A stretch of 64,000 bases of DNA, from assembly GCF_900103195.1 (NCBI RefSeq), contig NZ_FMWU01000002.1:248001-312000 (forward strand), in the 5' to 3' direction. Source of the DNA: Methylobacterium sp. UNC378MF. GTDB lineage: Bacteria > Pseudomonadota > Alphaproteobacteria > Rhizobiales > Beijerinckiaceae. The notes under the pieces are model-generated. The model was not told the DNA's origin, ran no database searches, and saw only the letters and a list, made by a program, of their open reading frames with translations. Of this stretch, positions 9,139-18,194 are shown piece after piece. Within the stretch, counting starts at the first letter, position 1; the number at the start of each line of letters is the position of its first letter. Both the position numbers and the translations under genes were made by a program.

Positions 9139-9196
9139 TCGGAACGCGATCGCGCGGCCTCCCTCAAAGCGGGGCGATCAGATCACGCGTGCTCGA

Positions 9197-9823
9197 TCAA
9201 TGGCCGACAGCCAGCGGCGCGGGCACAGCCGCGAAGGTCAAGGCCGTCGCGGGGAGGGCGGGCGTGGCCGGCTTGTCCTGCTGACCCGGCTTCTCCTGCT
9301 TCTCCAGCTTGGCCGTTTGCCTGTCGCGCTTCTCATAGAAGGCGTTGCCGCCGGCGACGGCCACGTAGTGCATGTTTGTGTAGGGGAAGCGGTGGCCCGC
9401 GGTGTGGAAGTACATCGCCTTCCCGACCTTCGGGTGGCGCTCGCCGGCCAGGACGGCGTCGGCGGCATCGGCGACCTTCAGCAAGTCCTTCTCCTGCATC
9501 GGCTTGGTGAGCACGCCCGGCGCGAATTGTCCCGGCTGCCCGACCACCGCGCAGATGCCGCCCGGGAAGATCGCGTTCTCGAGCCGGTTCATGACCACCG
9601 TGCCGACGGCGATCAGCCCGTCGCTGTCGCTCCGATTCGATTCGAAGTACATGGCGCGGCCGAGACAATCGCGCTCGGCGTCGCTGACGGCCATCGGCGG
9701 CTTGCGGTCGGGGATCGATCCCGTCGTGAGCACCGGCGACGCGGTGTTGCAGGCCCCCAGGCCGCCGGTCGCCGCCAGAACGATCAGTGCAGAACCGACC
9801 TTCGTCCTCTCGCTACCCTGCAT
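9197..9823 (-). CDS. SleB-type cell wall hydrolase, lipoprotein
   Basis: The 208-residue protein has a lipoprotein-like signal (IVLAATGGLGAC, probable lipobox Cys at about residue 25) and then a SleB/CwlJ-type Hydrolase_2 domain at about residues 45-165. The domain includes DCLGRAMYFESNRSD, GTVVMNRLEN and AMYFHTAGHRFPY. These enzymes cut peptidoglycan; in Gram-negative bacteria they act in the periplasm in wall remodelling. The C-terminus is a Lys/Ala/Pro-rich tail. It is one of several cell-wall enzymes in this window but not in an operon with them. Confidence 0.85.
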   Translation of the reverse strand: MQGSERTKVGSALIVLAATGGLGACNTASPVLTTGSIPDRKPPMAVSDAERDCLGRAMYFESNRSDSDGLIAVGTVVMNRLENAIFPGGICAVVGQPGQFAPGVLTKPMQEKDLLKVADAADAVLAGERHPKVGKAMYFHTAGHRFPYTNMHYVAVAGGNAFYEKRDRQTAKLEKQEKPGQQDKPATPALPATALTFAAVPAPLAVGH

Positions 9824-9965
9824 GCATCCGCGCTCCGTGCTCCTCCAGCCTGACCCGTCGGGCGGTGTTCCGCTCCGACCGGACGAAGGCCAAGCTTGAC
9901 GGCACGTTCGCGGCGAGGATGTGGCGGGGGCGTCCCGTTTCGGGACCGGCCCGGCCCCGGGAGCC

Positions 9966-10292
9966 TCAGTGCTGCCCCTGGCCGGCGGCCAGGATGGTCA
10001 CGCCCAGGGCGATCACCCCGATGCCCGCCAGCATCGTCGGGTTGATCGCCTCGCCGTACAGCCACGCACCGCCAAGCGCCGCGCCGATCATGCCGATTCC
10101 CGACCAGATCGCGTAGACGACGCCGATCGGCAGCATGTCCATGCTGGTCGACATCAGCCAAAGGGCGGTGCCGTATCCGAGGGCCACGATCACCGTCGGC
10201 CCCGGGCGGGTGAGACCCTCGGCGGCCTTCAATGCCAGGGTGGCGGTGACCTCCGCGCCGATGGCGAGCCCGAGGATCAGGTACGGATTCAT
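9966..10292 (-). CDS. SMR-family small multidrug/guanidinium exporter
   Basis: This is a 108-residue four-helix membrane protein of the small multidrug resistance family. The essential Glu that binds substrate and protons is at residue 14 (LAIGAEVTATLALK), as in EmrE, and the loop/helix YAIWSGIGMIGAALGGAWLYGE is the family signature. Members function as dimers exporting cationic drugs, betaines or guanidinium. Whether this one is EmrE-like or SugE/Gdx-like cannot be settled by eye. The start was chosen at MNPYLILG, the family's normal N-terminus, rather than the longer open frame. Confidence 0.92.
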   Translation of the reverse strand: MNPYLILGLAIGAEVTATLALKAAEGLTRPGPTVIVALGYGTALWLMSTSMDMLPIGVVYAIWSGIGMIGAALGGAWLYGEAINPTMLAGIGVIALGVTILAAGQGQH

Positions 10293-10640
10293 GGCACGGC
10301 GAACTTTCAGGCTGCACAGGCTGGGTGAGGCGGGCGACCGAGGCGTGTAGAACGAAGTTCGAATCGGACGCCCGAGCAGACGGAGAGGCGTGGGCCGGCC
10401 CAACTCTGCTTCGAAGCGGCCGCAGGACATCGGCGGCCGCTGCCCGATACAAGGCCACAGATCCATGAACATTTCCGAACCGGCGCCCCGGACTTTCGCA
10501 GGCAGCGAACAAGGCGCGCTGCGACCGGACGCGGGGCACAGGAGGCTTTCGTTAATGCCTCCTGATCATGGTGGCGGCGCGCCGTCCCGCCGCGGGGTCG
10601 GCGGTGCGACAGCGACGATCCAGAGCGACACAGATCCAGT
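10293..10640. other. Intergenic region between SMR and serine-hydrolase genes
   Basis: This 348-base divergent spacer should contain promoters for both flanking genes. I see no convincing sigma-70 pair, terminator or small gene. The only notable element is AGAACGAAGTTCGAATC near 10347, a short imperfect palindrome (GAA-GTTC). Confidence 0.4.
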
Positions 10641-11867
10641 ATGACCGCGTCCTCGGCGACCCCGGATTCTCCGGCCCGCACACGCCGGGGCCGCCGGTGG
10701 AGCGTGATTGCGGCAGCCGGCGGTGCCGCTGTGGCGGGCTGCGCCTGGACCGCCGCCGCGCTGATCAACGTCCCCGACCCCGTCACCCTGACGGCGCTCG
10801 CGGTCATCGAGCCGTCCTCGGTGGGCACGTGGTTCCCGAGCCGGATCGTCCAGGCCCCCGCACGGGCGAGCGACCTGCCGGCCCGGCCGCGCCCGATCGT
10901 CGACCGCGTCCCTTGGAAGGGAAAAGCGGTTCCGCTGATGACGGTGCTGGAGGCGACCCACACCAATGCCTTCCTGGTGGTGCAGGACGGCACCCTGATC
11001 CACGAATGGCAGCGCGCGGGCACCGGACCGGACACGCTGTTTCCGTCGTGGTCGGTGGCGAAGTCCATCGTCTCGCTGCTGGTCGGCGCCGCAGTGGCGC
11101 GGGGCCAGCTCGCCGAGACCGACCGCGTCTCGGCCCTCCTGCCCGACCTGAAGAACGGGGCCGTCTTCGGCCAGATCACCGTGCGCAATCTCCTCGACAT
11201 GGCGAGCGGGATCGCGGTGCCGGAGAATTACGATCCCCGGCATCCCCTGACCGGCACCGCCGGGATGTACCTGACGCGCGACATCACGGCCTTCGTGCGC
11301 GACAACGCGCATCTGGCGTTCAAGCCCGGCAGCAAGGGCCGCTACCGCAGCATCGATACCGAGCTGCTCGGCCTGATCCTCGCCCGGGCCGAGGGCAAGC
11401 CGCTGGCCGACATCCTCTCGGAGCGGATCTGGAAACCGATGGGCGCCCAGGCCGACGCCACCTGGAACCTCGACCGGCCCGACGGCATCGAGAAGGCGTT
11501 CTGCTGCATCAACGCGACGGCCCGCGACTTCGCCCGTCTCGGCCTGCTGGTGGCGGATCAGGGCCGGTCGGGCGCCAACCGCATCATACCGGCCCGCTGG
11601 ATCGAACGGATCATGACGCCGGCCCGGCGCGACGTCGACGGCTGGCAGTACTCGGCCCAATGGTGGCATGCGCCGGGCGGCGAGGACGACGACATCTCCG
11701 CAATCGGCGTCTACGGCCAGTACATCTACGTGAACCAGAAGACCGGCACGGTGATCGTGAAGCTCAGCGACCACGGCGCAGAGCAGGACGAGATCGACAC
11801 GCTGACTGTGATGCAGACCATCGCGACCGATCTCGCCAGCGGTCGCACCGCCGGCAGGGACCGTTGA
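10641..11867 (+). CDS. Beta-lactamase-fold serine hydrolase
   Basis: The 408-residue protein belongs to the beta-lactamase/6-aminohexanoate-dimer-hydrolase-like group. It has an N-terminal membrane or signal segment (WSVIAAAGGAAVAGCAW). The nucleophile motif SxxK is in FPSWSVAKSIVSLL. A Tyr motif occurs in KGRYRSIDTELLGLIL, and a late SDHG replaces the KTG box. These enzymes are usually periplasmic esterases or amidases rather than antibiotic resistance enzymes; the substrate here is unknown. It is divergent from the SMR gene across 348 bases. Confidence 0.85.
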   Translation: MTASSATPDSPARTRRGRRWSVIAAAGGAAVAGCAWTAAALINVPDPVTLTALAVIEPSSVGTWFPSRIVQAPARASDLPARPRPIVDRVPWKGKAVPLMTVLEATHTNAFLVVQDGTLIHEWQRAGTGPDTLFPSWSVAKSIVSLLVGAAVARGQLAETDRVSALLPDLKNGAVFGQITVRNLLDMASGIAVPENYDPRHPLTGTAGMYLTRDITAFVRDNAHLAFKPGSKGRYRSIDTELLGLILARAEGKPLADILSERIWKPMGAQADATWNLDRPDGIEKAFCCINATARDFARLGLLVADQGRSGANRIIPARWIERIMTPARRDVDGWQYSAQWWHAPGGEDDDISAIGVYGQYIYVNQKTGTVIVKLSDHGAEQDEIDTLTVMQTIATDLASGRTAGRDR

Positions 11868-11892
11868 GCGGGAGGCCGCGACCGGGACTTGA

Positions 11893-13305
11893 TCAGGCCT
11901 CCGTCGGGCCGCCCCCCGGCACGGAGGGCTCCCGGACGACCGGGGTCAGCGCCGTCAGGCCCCGTACCCGCCAGTTGCGCAGGAGCCGCCACCCGACCCG
12001 CTTCCACGCGATCGACGGCACCGGCGAGGCCGGATCGACGAGGGCGCTGAGCGCCCGCGTATAGTCGAGCACCAGGCCTGGGGTCCACGTCATGGAGCGG
12101 GCCCCGTTGCGCAGGAAGGCCGCAGCCCAGAATTCCGGCGTGGTCAGCGCCGCGGCGAGCTGCCGCCAGGGATGACCGCCCCGGCTGAACGCACCCTCGA
12201 CGGCGATATCCAGCGCCCGGGCGACCGTGGTGGAGCAGTTGCGGCTGATGAAATTGTAGGTGGTATCGACGCTGTAACGCGCCCAGAACGCCCGCAGCCG
12301 GGCGGCGTCGATGCCGTTCAGGGTCACCGCCACGGTCGCCGGGCACCAATCCGCCACCTCCGCCGCGTGGGAGGGCAGGAAGCGCCCGGGCACGTCGTTC
12401 TCGGGACCGGCGCGCAGGCTCGAGCGCAGATTGGTGGGCGAGCGGTCGATCTCCACCGCGGGATAGTGGCTGATATAGAGGTCGTCGCCCTGCTGCAGGG
12501 CGGCGTGGCCGGTGGAGAACCGCCCGGCCTTGTCGACGGAGGCGACGTAGCGCCGGAGCAGCCGCTGGCCGGCCGGCGTGGTCGCCTGCCCGGTGGGGGT
12601 CCAGACATAGACCGTCAGGCTACCGGCCTCGGCGTCGCTGACGGACACGGCCGGCTCGGCGGTGCCCAGGCGGCGGGTGCGCAGGCCGACCAGAGCGAGG
12701 TTGGCCCCGTTCAGGATCAGGAACATCCCGATGCAGTAGCCCACCGTGCCGGCATACCAAGTCGGCCAGGGCTGGAGATGGAACAGGCCGAAGGCAATGC
12801 TGAGGCCGCCGAGGGCCACCGACATCCGCCAGCCGGAAAACTTCAGCAGGCTCGCGATCGTGATTCGGACCAGTCCGTCGGCCACGAAGGCGATGCCGAA
12901 GATCATGGCGAGCAGGAAGGTGCTGTGCCGCGTGGCCATCATGATCAGCACGGCCATGACCGACAGCAGCGCCCCCTTGGCGAGGCGCAGGCGGCGTGCG
13001 GCGCCGATTGCGGATGCACCGACGGCGAGGGAACTCATGCCCTCGGCAAGCAGGATCAGGCCGAACCACCGGTCCGGCACGTGGAGCGCACCGTCAAGGG
13101 AATCGATCACCACGAGGATGCCGAGCGACGACCACAGCAGCCCCATGGCGACGATGAGATGCCAGTGGCGGCGGACCGCGGACCGCCCGACGAGCAGCAT
13201 CCAGAGGGGCGCCATCCGGCTGCCCGCCGCCTCCGCGCCGTCCGGTCCGGCCGCCTCAAGCGCCGAGAGCGCGCGCGGGATGGAGGTCGAACACGGTCCG
13301 GACAT
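11893..13305 (-). CDS. HdeD-like membrane protein with C-terminal DUF4105-like papain-fold domain
   Basis: The 470-residue protein has two parts. Residues about 45-205 contain six hydrophobic helices arranged as in HdeD/DUF308 proteins (for example LIVAMGLLWSSLGILVVIDS and GYCIGMFLILNGANLALVGL). Residues about 225-430 are soluble and resemble DUF4105/Lnb-type permuted papain-like domains: a His in DDLYISHYPAVEI comes first, and the Cys in YNFISRNCSTTVARALD follows, the order of permuted NlpC/P60-like hydrolases. The product may therefore be a membrane-tethered peptidase or acyl-transfer enzyme. The domain call is from motif memory and is not certain. Confidence 0.7.
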   Translation of the reverse strand: MSGPCSTSIPRALSALEAAGPDGAEAAGSRMAPLWMLLVGRSAVRRHWHLIVAMGLLWSSLGILVVIDSLDGALHVPDRWFGLILLAEGMSSLAVGASAIGAARRLRLAKGALLSVMAVLIMMATRHSTFLLAMIFGIAFVADGLVRITIASLLKFSGWRMSVALGGLSIAFGLFHLQPWPTWYAGTVGYCIGMFLILNGANLALVGLRTRRLGTAEPAVSVSDAEAGSLTVYVWTPTGQATTPAGQRLLRRYVASVDKAGRFSTGHAALQQGDDLYISHYPAVEIDRSPTNLRSSLRAGPENDVPGRFLPSHAAEVADWCPATVAVTLNGIDAARLRAFWARYSVDTTYNFISRNCSTTVARALDIAVEGAFSRGGHPWRQLAAALTTPEFWAAAFLRNGARSMTWTPGLVLDYTRALSALVDPASPVPSIAWKRVGWRLLRNWRVRGLTALTPVVREPSVPGGGPTEA

Positions 13306-13932
13306 TTAGGGTCGCCCTCGAAAGCGTGCGCCGACGAGCCTCTCGCACAGATGCCGCCGTGCCGTCACGGCCGGAGGGAGGCTCCCGACAAGCGAGAGTA
13401 TCGCGAAGCGCCCGGGCCGCACGATCCACGACTTGCCTGATGACTTTGTTAATCGTGGCCTTGGCCAGGCGCCAGCGCCGGCGCGCCGGCCGCGGATAAC
13501 CTTGACGAGGCCCGGGATCCTGCCGCGCCCTGCCTCAGGAAAAGCCCGCAGGCCGCAGCGCAACCCTCTCGCGGCGGGGCAGCGTCCCTGATCGGCCCAT
13601 ATCTCCACGACTGATTCGCACGATCGCAGCCTGTCATCGCGCGTTCGTTCGAAGTCATCGCCGACAGGACGCCAAACCAAATCTCAACGCTGCACAATAT
13701 TTGCGACGACATCGAAGCAGGGCAACCTCATGTTGCTTCAGAAGAACACAAAACGTTCAAATAACATCTTGAGATAAACTCTAGACAAATTGACCAGTCT
13801 TTGTATAGTTACGTGCCAATCTTGGCAGACTCGAAGCAGTTTGACGTATGATTGGGCGATAAATGCCGATCAAACTCTCGGCTTTATCGATGCGTCAATC
13901 ACCGTGCCTCGACTCTCTGTATTGGGGGATTT
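13306..13932. other. Long intergenic region upstream of the MucR-like gene
   Basis: About 630 bases hold no convincing gene. The first ~370 bases are GC-rich and carry only short weak frames. From about 13680 the sequence becomes strikingly AT-rich compared with the rest of the window. Such AT-rich stretches are what Ros/MucR proteins bind, so autoregulation is plausible. Confidence 0.6.
13782..13809 (+). promoter_or_regulatory. Candidate sigma-70 promoter of the MucR-like gene
   Basis: TAGACA (5 of 6 match to TTGACA) and TATAGT (5 of 6 match to TATAAT) are separated by 16 bases, about 124 bases before the MucR-like ATG, in the AT-rich spacer. This leaves a long 5' leader. Pattern match only; no transcription data. 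Confidence 0.4.
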
Positions 13933-14361
13933 ATGAATACGATCGATTTGAATGAAAAGACTTCAGATCTGAATACAGACCTGATCAAGTGCACAGCATC
14001 ACTGGTTGCGGCCTACGTGTCCCGCAATGTGGTGGGTGTGGGCGACCTTCCGGTTCTGATCGACCAGGTACACACGGCCATCTCGGTGCTTCAGGGAAGC
14101 GCCTCGGGATCCGGTCCGGGCTGGACCGGTCCAACCGCGGCACAGATCGAGTCCTCGATCCAGCAGGATGGCCTGATCAGCTTCATCGACGGCCGGTCCT
14201 ACAAGACGCTGAAGCGTCACCTCACGGCACACGGCCTCACGCCAGAGCGTTACCGGGCCAAGTACGGCCTGCCCGCCGACTACCCGATGGTCGCCCCGGG
14301 CTACGCCGCCAAGCGCTCGGAGATCGCCAAGGCGATCCAGCTCGGCCACAAGGCGGCCTGA
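13933..14361 (+). CDS. Ros/MucR-family transcriptional regulator lacking Cys zinc ligands
   Basis: The 142-residue protein has the Ros/MucR domain in its C-terminal half: DGRSYKTLKRHLTAHGLTPE followed by YRAKYGLPADYPMVAPGYA, all family hallmarks. In classical Ros the finger begins with a Cys; here that position reads LISFIDG and no nearby Cys is present, although both His of HLTAH remain. Family members that fold without zinc are known from Mesorhizobium. The ATG is preceded by GGGGG. Likely role: a DNA-binding regulator of surface, motility or its own gene, binding AT-rich DNA. Confidence 0.88.
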   Translation: MNTIDLNEKTSDLNTDLIKCTASLVAAYVSRNVVGVGDLPVLIDQVHTAISVLQGSASGSGPGWTGPTAAQIESSIQQDGLISFIDGRSYKTLKRHLTAHGLTPERYRAKYGLPADYPMVAPGYAAKRSEIAKAIQLGHKAA

Positions 14362-14576
14362 GGTGGAGCGGCCTGCCCCGCCCTCCGTCGGCGGCCCGTC
14401 CGGGGCGCCGTCGGAAGCGGGTGCGGGAGCGCATGACGGCGGATCGCCTGATCCGCCCGTCCCGGTCTCCGCGCTGGGGCTGGGGGGCCCTCACGGCGGC
14501 CCACGCGCGGAGTCGGGCTCCGGTGCGGCGCGACAGGACGGATCCCGCGCATTCGCCCGTCGGGTGCGGGTGTCGC

Positions 14577-15530
14577 TCAGATCCGGGCGACCGCCAGGGT
14601 CCCATCGTCGATGGCAACGAAGCGGACACCCGCCCGGCGCAGCGCCTCGACCGCCTGCAAGCGGGAGCGGCTTCCCCGATGCTCGCTGTCCTCCTCCAGA
14701 CGCCGCACCGTGGAATGCGACAGGCCGCTGGCCTGGGCGAGATTCATCATCGACCAGTCGAGGAGAGCCCGCGCGGCCCGCAGGTGATGCCCCGCCACGG
14801 ACTGCTCAAGGCCCTCCTGCAGGCCGGCAACGGACGGGACGTGGTTGCGGACAGGATATTTCAGTCCGCAGCGGCCCAGATAGGTCCCGTCCGGATCCCA
14901 GACCGGCATCGTCAGGATCCGGAAGTGCCAGAGATCGCCGTTGGCGAGGCGCTCGTGGGCCGTCCGCTGGAAGAAGACCCGGCGCTCGATCTGTTCCAGA
15001 GCCGCCGCCCGGAAGGCCTCGCGCTCTTCGGGAACGATCAGGAGATACGGATCGGCGCAGATCTCCTCGATGGGGAGGCCGTGGACCTGGGAGACGGCGA
15101 TCGGGATGTCCCGGATGAGGTCGAGCCCCATCGAGAAGGTCGTGATATGCTCCGTGAGATAGAGCGCGCCCTGCCGGCGGCGCTCCTCGTGCCGCAGACG
15201 GGCCATCTGCTCGCGGTCGCTCACGTCGAGCGCCGTGCCATTGAGGGCGACAGGTCGCCCTTCCGCCGAGAACCGCACCTCCATCGTCAGGGAGAGGGTG
15301 CGCACCGTGCCGTTCGTTCGGATCACCCGGACGATGACCTCGCGCGGGACGTGTCCCTGCCGGATATCGGCCATCGCCGGCATCAGGTGCCGGTCCTCCG
15401 GATGGATCAGGCTCAGCAACAGGTCATAGCGCGCCTTCGCGGCATTCGGAGCGAGCCCGAGCAGCCGGTAGAACCCCGGAGACCAGACCTGCTCCCCGCC
15501 GGCGAAAACCCAGCTCCAGGCACCGCTCAT
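14577..15530 (-). CDS. PAS-domain protein with C-terminal helix-turn-helix
   Basis: The product has a PAS fold (about residues 1-110; SGAWSWVFAGGEQVWSPGFY and the PAC-type segment VRFSAEGRPVALNGTALDVS). A second PAS-like part spans about 130-230. At the C-terminus a short XRE-like helix-turn-helix lies in LLDWSMMNLAQASGLSHSTV, followed by EALRRAGVRFVAIDDG. It is probably a one-component sensor-regulator. I chose the ATG at MSGAWSW because the 24 codons before it are AT-richer and have no ribosome site; an upstream ATG at 15602 is the alternative. It lies tail to tail with the MucR-like gene. Confidence 0.75.
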   Translation of the reverse strand: MSGAWSWVFAGGEQVWSPGFYRLLGLAPNAAKARYDLLLSLIHPEDRHLMPAMADIRQGHVPREVIVRVIRTNGTVRTLSLTMEVRFSAEGRPVALNGTALDVSDREQMARLRHEERRRQGALYLTEHITTFSMGLDLIRDIPIAVSQVHGLPIEEICADPYLLIVPEEREAFRAAALEQIERRVFFQRTAHERLANGDLWHFRILTMPVWDPDGTYLGRCGLKYPVRNHVPSVAGLQEGLEQSVAGHHLRAARALLDWSMMNLAQASGLSHSTVRRLEEDSEHRGSRSRLQAVEALRRAGVRFVAIDDGTLAVARI

Positions 15531-15602
15531 TCCCCGACTCTCCGTGAGAGTCAGGAACTCTCCCGAAGAAAACGTCAGAGCACTCAAAGCACTATGGAAC
15601 AT

Positions 15603-16325
15603 CTCGGCACCGCATAATCCGTGTCATCATATTTTCTGATCGAGCACAAGAACTTTCCGCCATGAAATTCAAAATACGTTCAAACATGGCGCGCAAAGTC
15701 GGACGCATGTTTGCTCACATCATCGTTTCATGCGATGAATCACTGATATAATATCGGCGAATATTTTCTGGTTTCGTGCGCATACACTTTTCTGCCATAC
15801 TCGACGACAAGGGTGGAGCGACGTCCCGGATCTCTCCCTGAAACTCGGGCGAGCGCGGCCGGACACCGCCCAGCAGCGGCGCGACCAACACCCGCTCGAA
15901 ATCAGCCGCATGTGCGAACACCGCTTTCGCCGATCTCGTGTTTCACATTTATGATTGTCCACGAAATTTCTGAAGACCTCTAACACGACACGACTTCAGA
16001 TTTCACGTTTTCGATTTCGATGATTCTGATATACTGCTGGTAATTAATATGGAATACCGCTTAATTGCAGAAATTTAACCAGCAAAAATCTATGATTATA
16101 ACCGTTCGTGAGCGACATATTATTTCTCATTGCATTCCGCTCCCGAGCGCGCCTACCGGCTCACCAGATTGCCGGACGGCGCTGACAAGTGCGGATCCGC
16201 AATCCAGGCGCCCGCCTCAGACCCGCTCCTTGCCGGATCGACCTGGCGAGACCGGGACCGGCGGGCCGTTGACAGGTCGGGCCGAACAATGCGGGGAGAC
16301 AGGGTCGCGCACCGGGAGGAACCGC
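15603..16325. other. AT-rich intergenic region between PAS-HTH and kdgK genes
   Basis: About 720 bases with much lower GC than the surroundings. The short frames present have no family resemblance and odd composition. A small inverted repeat, CATCG-N7-CGATG, lies near 15720, and several TATAAT-like hexamers occur, for example GATATACTG near 16030. It should contain the promoters of the divergently transcribed PAS-HTH and kdgK genes. Confidence 0.5.
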
Positions 16326-17261
16326 ATGAGGGTCGCCTGCATCGGCGAGTGCATGGTCGAACTGTCCGAGCGCCCGGACGGAAATCTGGTTCGTGGCTTC
16401 GGCGGCGACACGCTGAACACCGCGCTCTACCTCGCGCGCCTCGGCGTCGCGGTCGATTACGTGACGGCGCTGGGCGACGATATCTGGAGCGACGAGATGG
16501 CGGCCGCTTGGGCGCGCGAGGGCATCGGGCTCGACCAGGTCCGGCGGTTGCCAGGCCGGATGCCGGGTCTCTACATCATCCGCACGGATGCCAACGGCGA
16601 GCGCAGCTTCCACTATTGGCGCGACCGCGCCGCCGCCCGGGACCTCTTCACCGAACCGCGCGCCGCCGAGACCGCGGCGGAACTCGCACGCTACGACCTC
16701 GTCTACCTGTCCGGCATCAGCCTCTCGCTCTACGGCGAGGACGGGCGCGCCGCCCTGTTCGAGACCCTGTCACGCCTGCGGGACCGGGGCGGCCGGGTCG
16801 CCTTCGACACCAACTATCGCCCCCGTGGCTGGCCCGACCGGGACGAGGCCTGGGCGGCCTTCCGCACGGCCCTGGCTCTGGCCGACCTGATCTTCGCCTC
16901 GGCGGAGGATCTGGACTGGCTCTTCGGCCCGACAGGCGAGGACGAGGTCCTGCGCCACCGTGGCCGGGCCGAGATCGTGCTCAAGAGCTCGGACGGATCC
17001 GGCCCCGCCGCCCGGGTTCTGTACGACACAGGTGACACCTCCGTGCCGGCCGGGCGGGCGGCGCGGGTCGTCGACACGACGGCCGCGGGTGACAGTTTCG
17101 CTGCGGGCTACCTCGCCGCGCGCCTCGCCGGGCTGGCGCCGGAGGCCGCCGCCGCCGAGGCGCATCGCCTGGCCGGGGCGGTCATCGGGCATCGCGGTGC
17201 CGTGATTCCGCGGGAGGCGATGCCGGTTCCCGCCTTTCGGAAGCCCGGCCCAGGCGTCTGA
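16326..17261 (+). CDS. kdgK: 2-dehydro-3-deoxygluconokinase (PfkB family)
   Basis: The enzyme phosphorylates 2-keto-3-deoxygluconate with ATP to KDPG, feeding the Entner-Doudoroff route from sugar acids. The 311-residue protein shows PfkB features: the N-terminal CIGECMVELSERP, substrate-side GGDTLNTALYLARLG, and the C-terminal anion-hole/catalytic-base motif DTTAAGDSFAAGYLA. Specificity for KDG rather than fructose or ribose is suggested by the N-terminal pattern and by FDTNYRPRGWPD. The ATG has an excellent GGGAGGA upstream. The longer frame upstream is not used. No other sugar-acid genes adjoin it. Confidence 0.88.
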   Translation: MRVACIGECMVELSERPDGNLVRGFGGDTLNTALYLARLGVAVDYVTALGDDIWSDEMAAAWAREGIGLDQVRRLPGRMPGLYIIRTDANGERSFHYWRDRAAARDLFTEPRAAETAAELARYDLVYLSGISLSLYGEDGRAALFETLSRLRDRGGRVAFDTNYRPRGWPDRDEAWAAFRTALALADLIFASAEDLDWLFGPTGEDEVLRHRGRAEIVLKSSDGSGPAARVLYDTGDTSVPAGRAARVVDTTAAGDSFAAGYLAARLAGLAPEAAAAEAHRLAGAVIGHRGAVIPREAMPVPAFRKPGPGV

Positions 17262-17379
17262 GGGTCGCCGGGCCAGGGAAGCCCACCCTTGAGGCGGACA
17301 AGCGCAACCGCTACCTCTGCCAACGGGGGAGGATCCCCGCAGCTTCATCGCCGCGCGTGGTGCGGCCGAGAGGGCACCC

Positions 17380-18174
17380 GTGGCGCTGAGTCCCCCGCCG
17401 ATCCAGGTCCCCGAGCCCGACGCCGCTGCGGCGGGCGGCGCCCCGAAAACGCGGGTCAGTGCACGCGGCCGGCTGCGCACCTACTTCCTCACCGGCATCA
17501 TCGTGGCCGGCCCGCTGGCGATCACCGCCTACATCACGTGGTGGTTCATCGCGCTGATCGATTCCTTCGTGAAGCCGCTCGTGCCGACGAGCTACCTGCC
17601 GGACCATTACCTGCCGTTCTCGATCCCGGGGCTGGGCCTCGTCATCGCGTTCCTGGCGGTGACGCTGCTCGGCTTCCTCACAGCCAACCTCGTCGGTCGG
17701 TCGGTGATCGAGTTCGGCGAGGTCCTGCTGGCGCGGACGCCGGTGATCTCGGGCCTCTACAAGGGCCTGCGGCAGATCTTCGAGACGCTGTTCTCGGCCA
17801 ACGGCACCTCGTTCCGCACGGTGGGGCTGGTGGAGTTCCCCGTGAAGGGCACGTGGTCGGTGGTGTTCCTGTCCGCCCCCGCGGCGCCGGACATCGAGGG
17901 CGCGCTGCGCGCCCGGGGCGCCGCCGCGGACGAACTCGTCGGCGTCTTCCTGCCCTGCGCACCCAATCCGACTACGGGTTTCTTCTTCTACCTGCCGCGG
18001 GCCGAGGTGGTGGAACTCCACATCAGCGTCGACGACGCGGCCAAGCTGGTGATGTCGGCGGGGGTGATCCAGCCGGAGGACCCGCAAGGGCGCCTCAACG
18101 CCATGGCGGCGTCCCTGCGGGCGGCTCATCAGGCGGGCGGCCCGGCACCGCGACGGGAGCCCCAGGACGCGTGA
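17380..18174 (+). CDS. DUF502 membrane protein
   Basis: The 264-residue protein has two membrane helices (YFLTGIIVAGPLAITAYITW and IPGLGLVIAFLAVTLLGFLT). A conserved cytosolic region contains PVISGLYKGLRQIFETLF, VEFPVKGTWSVVF and PTTGFFFYLPRAEV, the signature of DUF502 proteins found widely in bacteria and plants (COV family). Biochemical function is not established. The start is GTG, giving a hydrophilic N-terminus before the first helix. It follows kdgK by 118 bases on the same strand. Confidence 0.88.
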   Translation: MALSPPPIQVPEPDAAAAGGAPKTRVSARGRLRTYFLTGIIVAGPLAITAYITWWFIALIDSFVKPLVPTSYLPDHYLPFSIPGLGLVIAFLAVTLLGFLTANLVGRSVIEFGEVLLARTPVISGLYKGLRQIFETLFSANGTSFRTVGLVEFPVKGTWSVVFLSAPAAPDIEGALRARGAAADELVGVFLPCAPNPTTGFFFYLPRAEVVELHISVDDAAKLVMSAGVIQPEDPQGRLNAMAASLRAAHQAGGPAPRREPQDA

Positions 18175-18194
18175 GGGCGTCCCGGCCGGAGACA

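Noticed and set aside
13306-13712. Two short minus-strand frames (124 and 87 residues) before the MucR-like gene
   Set aside because: Composition is Arg/Gly-rich as in random GC-rich sequence, they overlap each other, and no start signal is visible.
15720-15986. Minus-strand 88-residue frame in the AT-rich spacer
   Set aside because: Odd composition, no ribosome site and no resemblance to known proteins; the AT-rich region gives open frames by chance.
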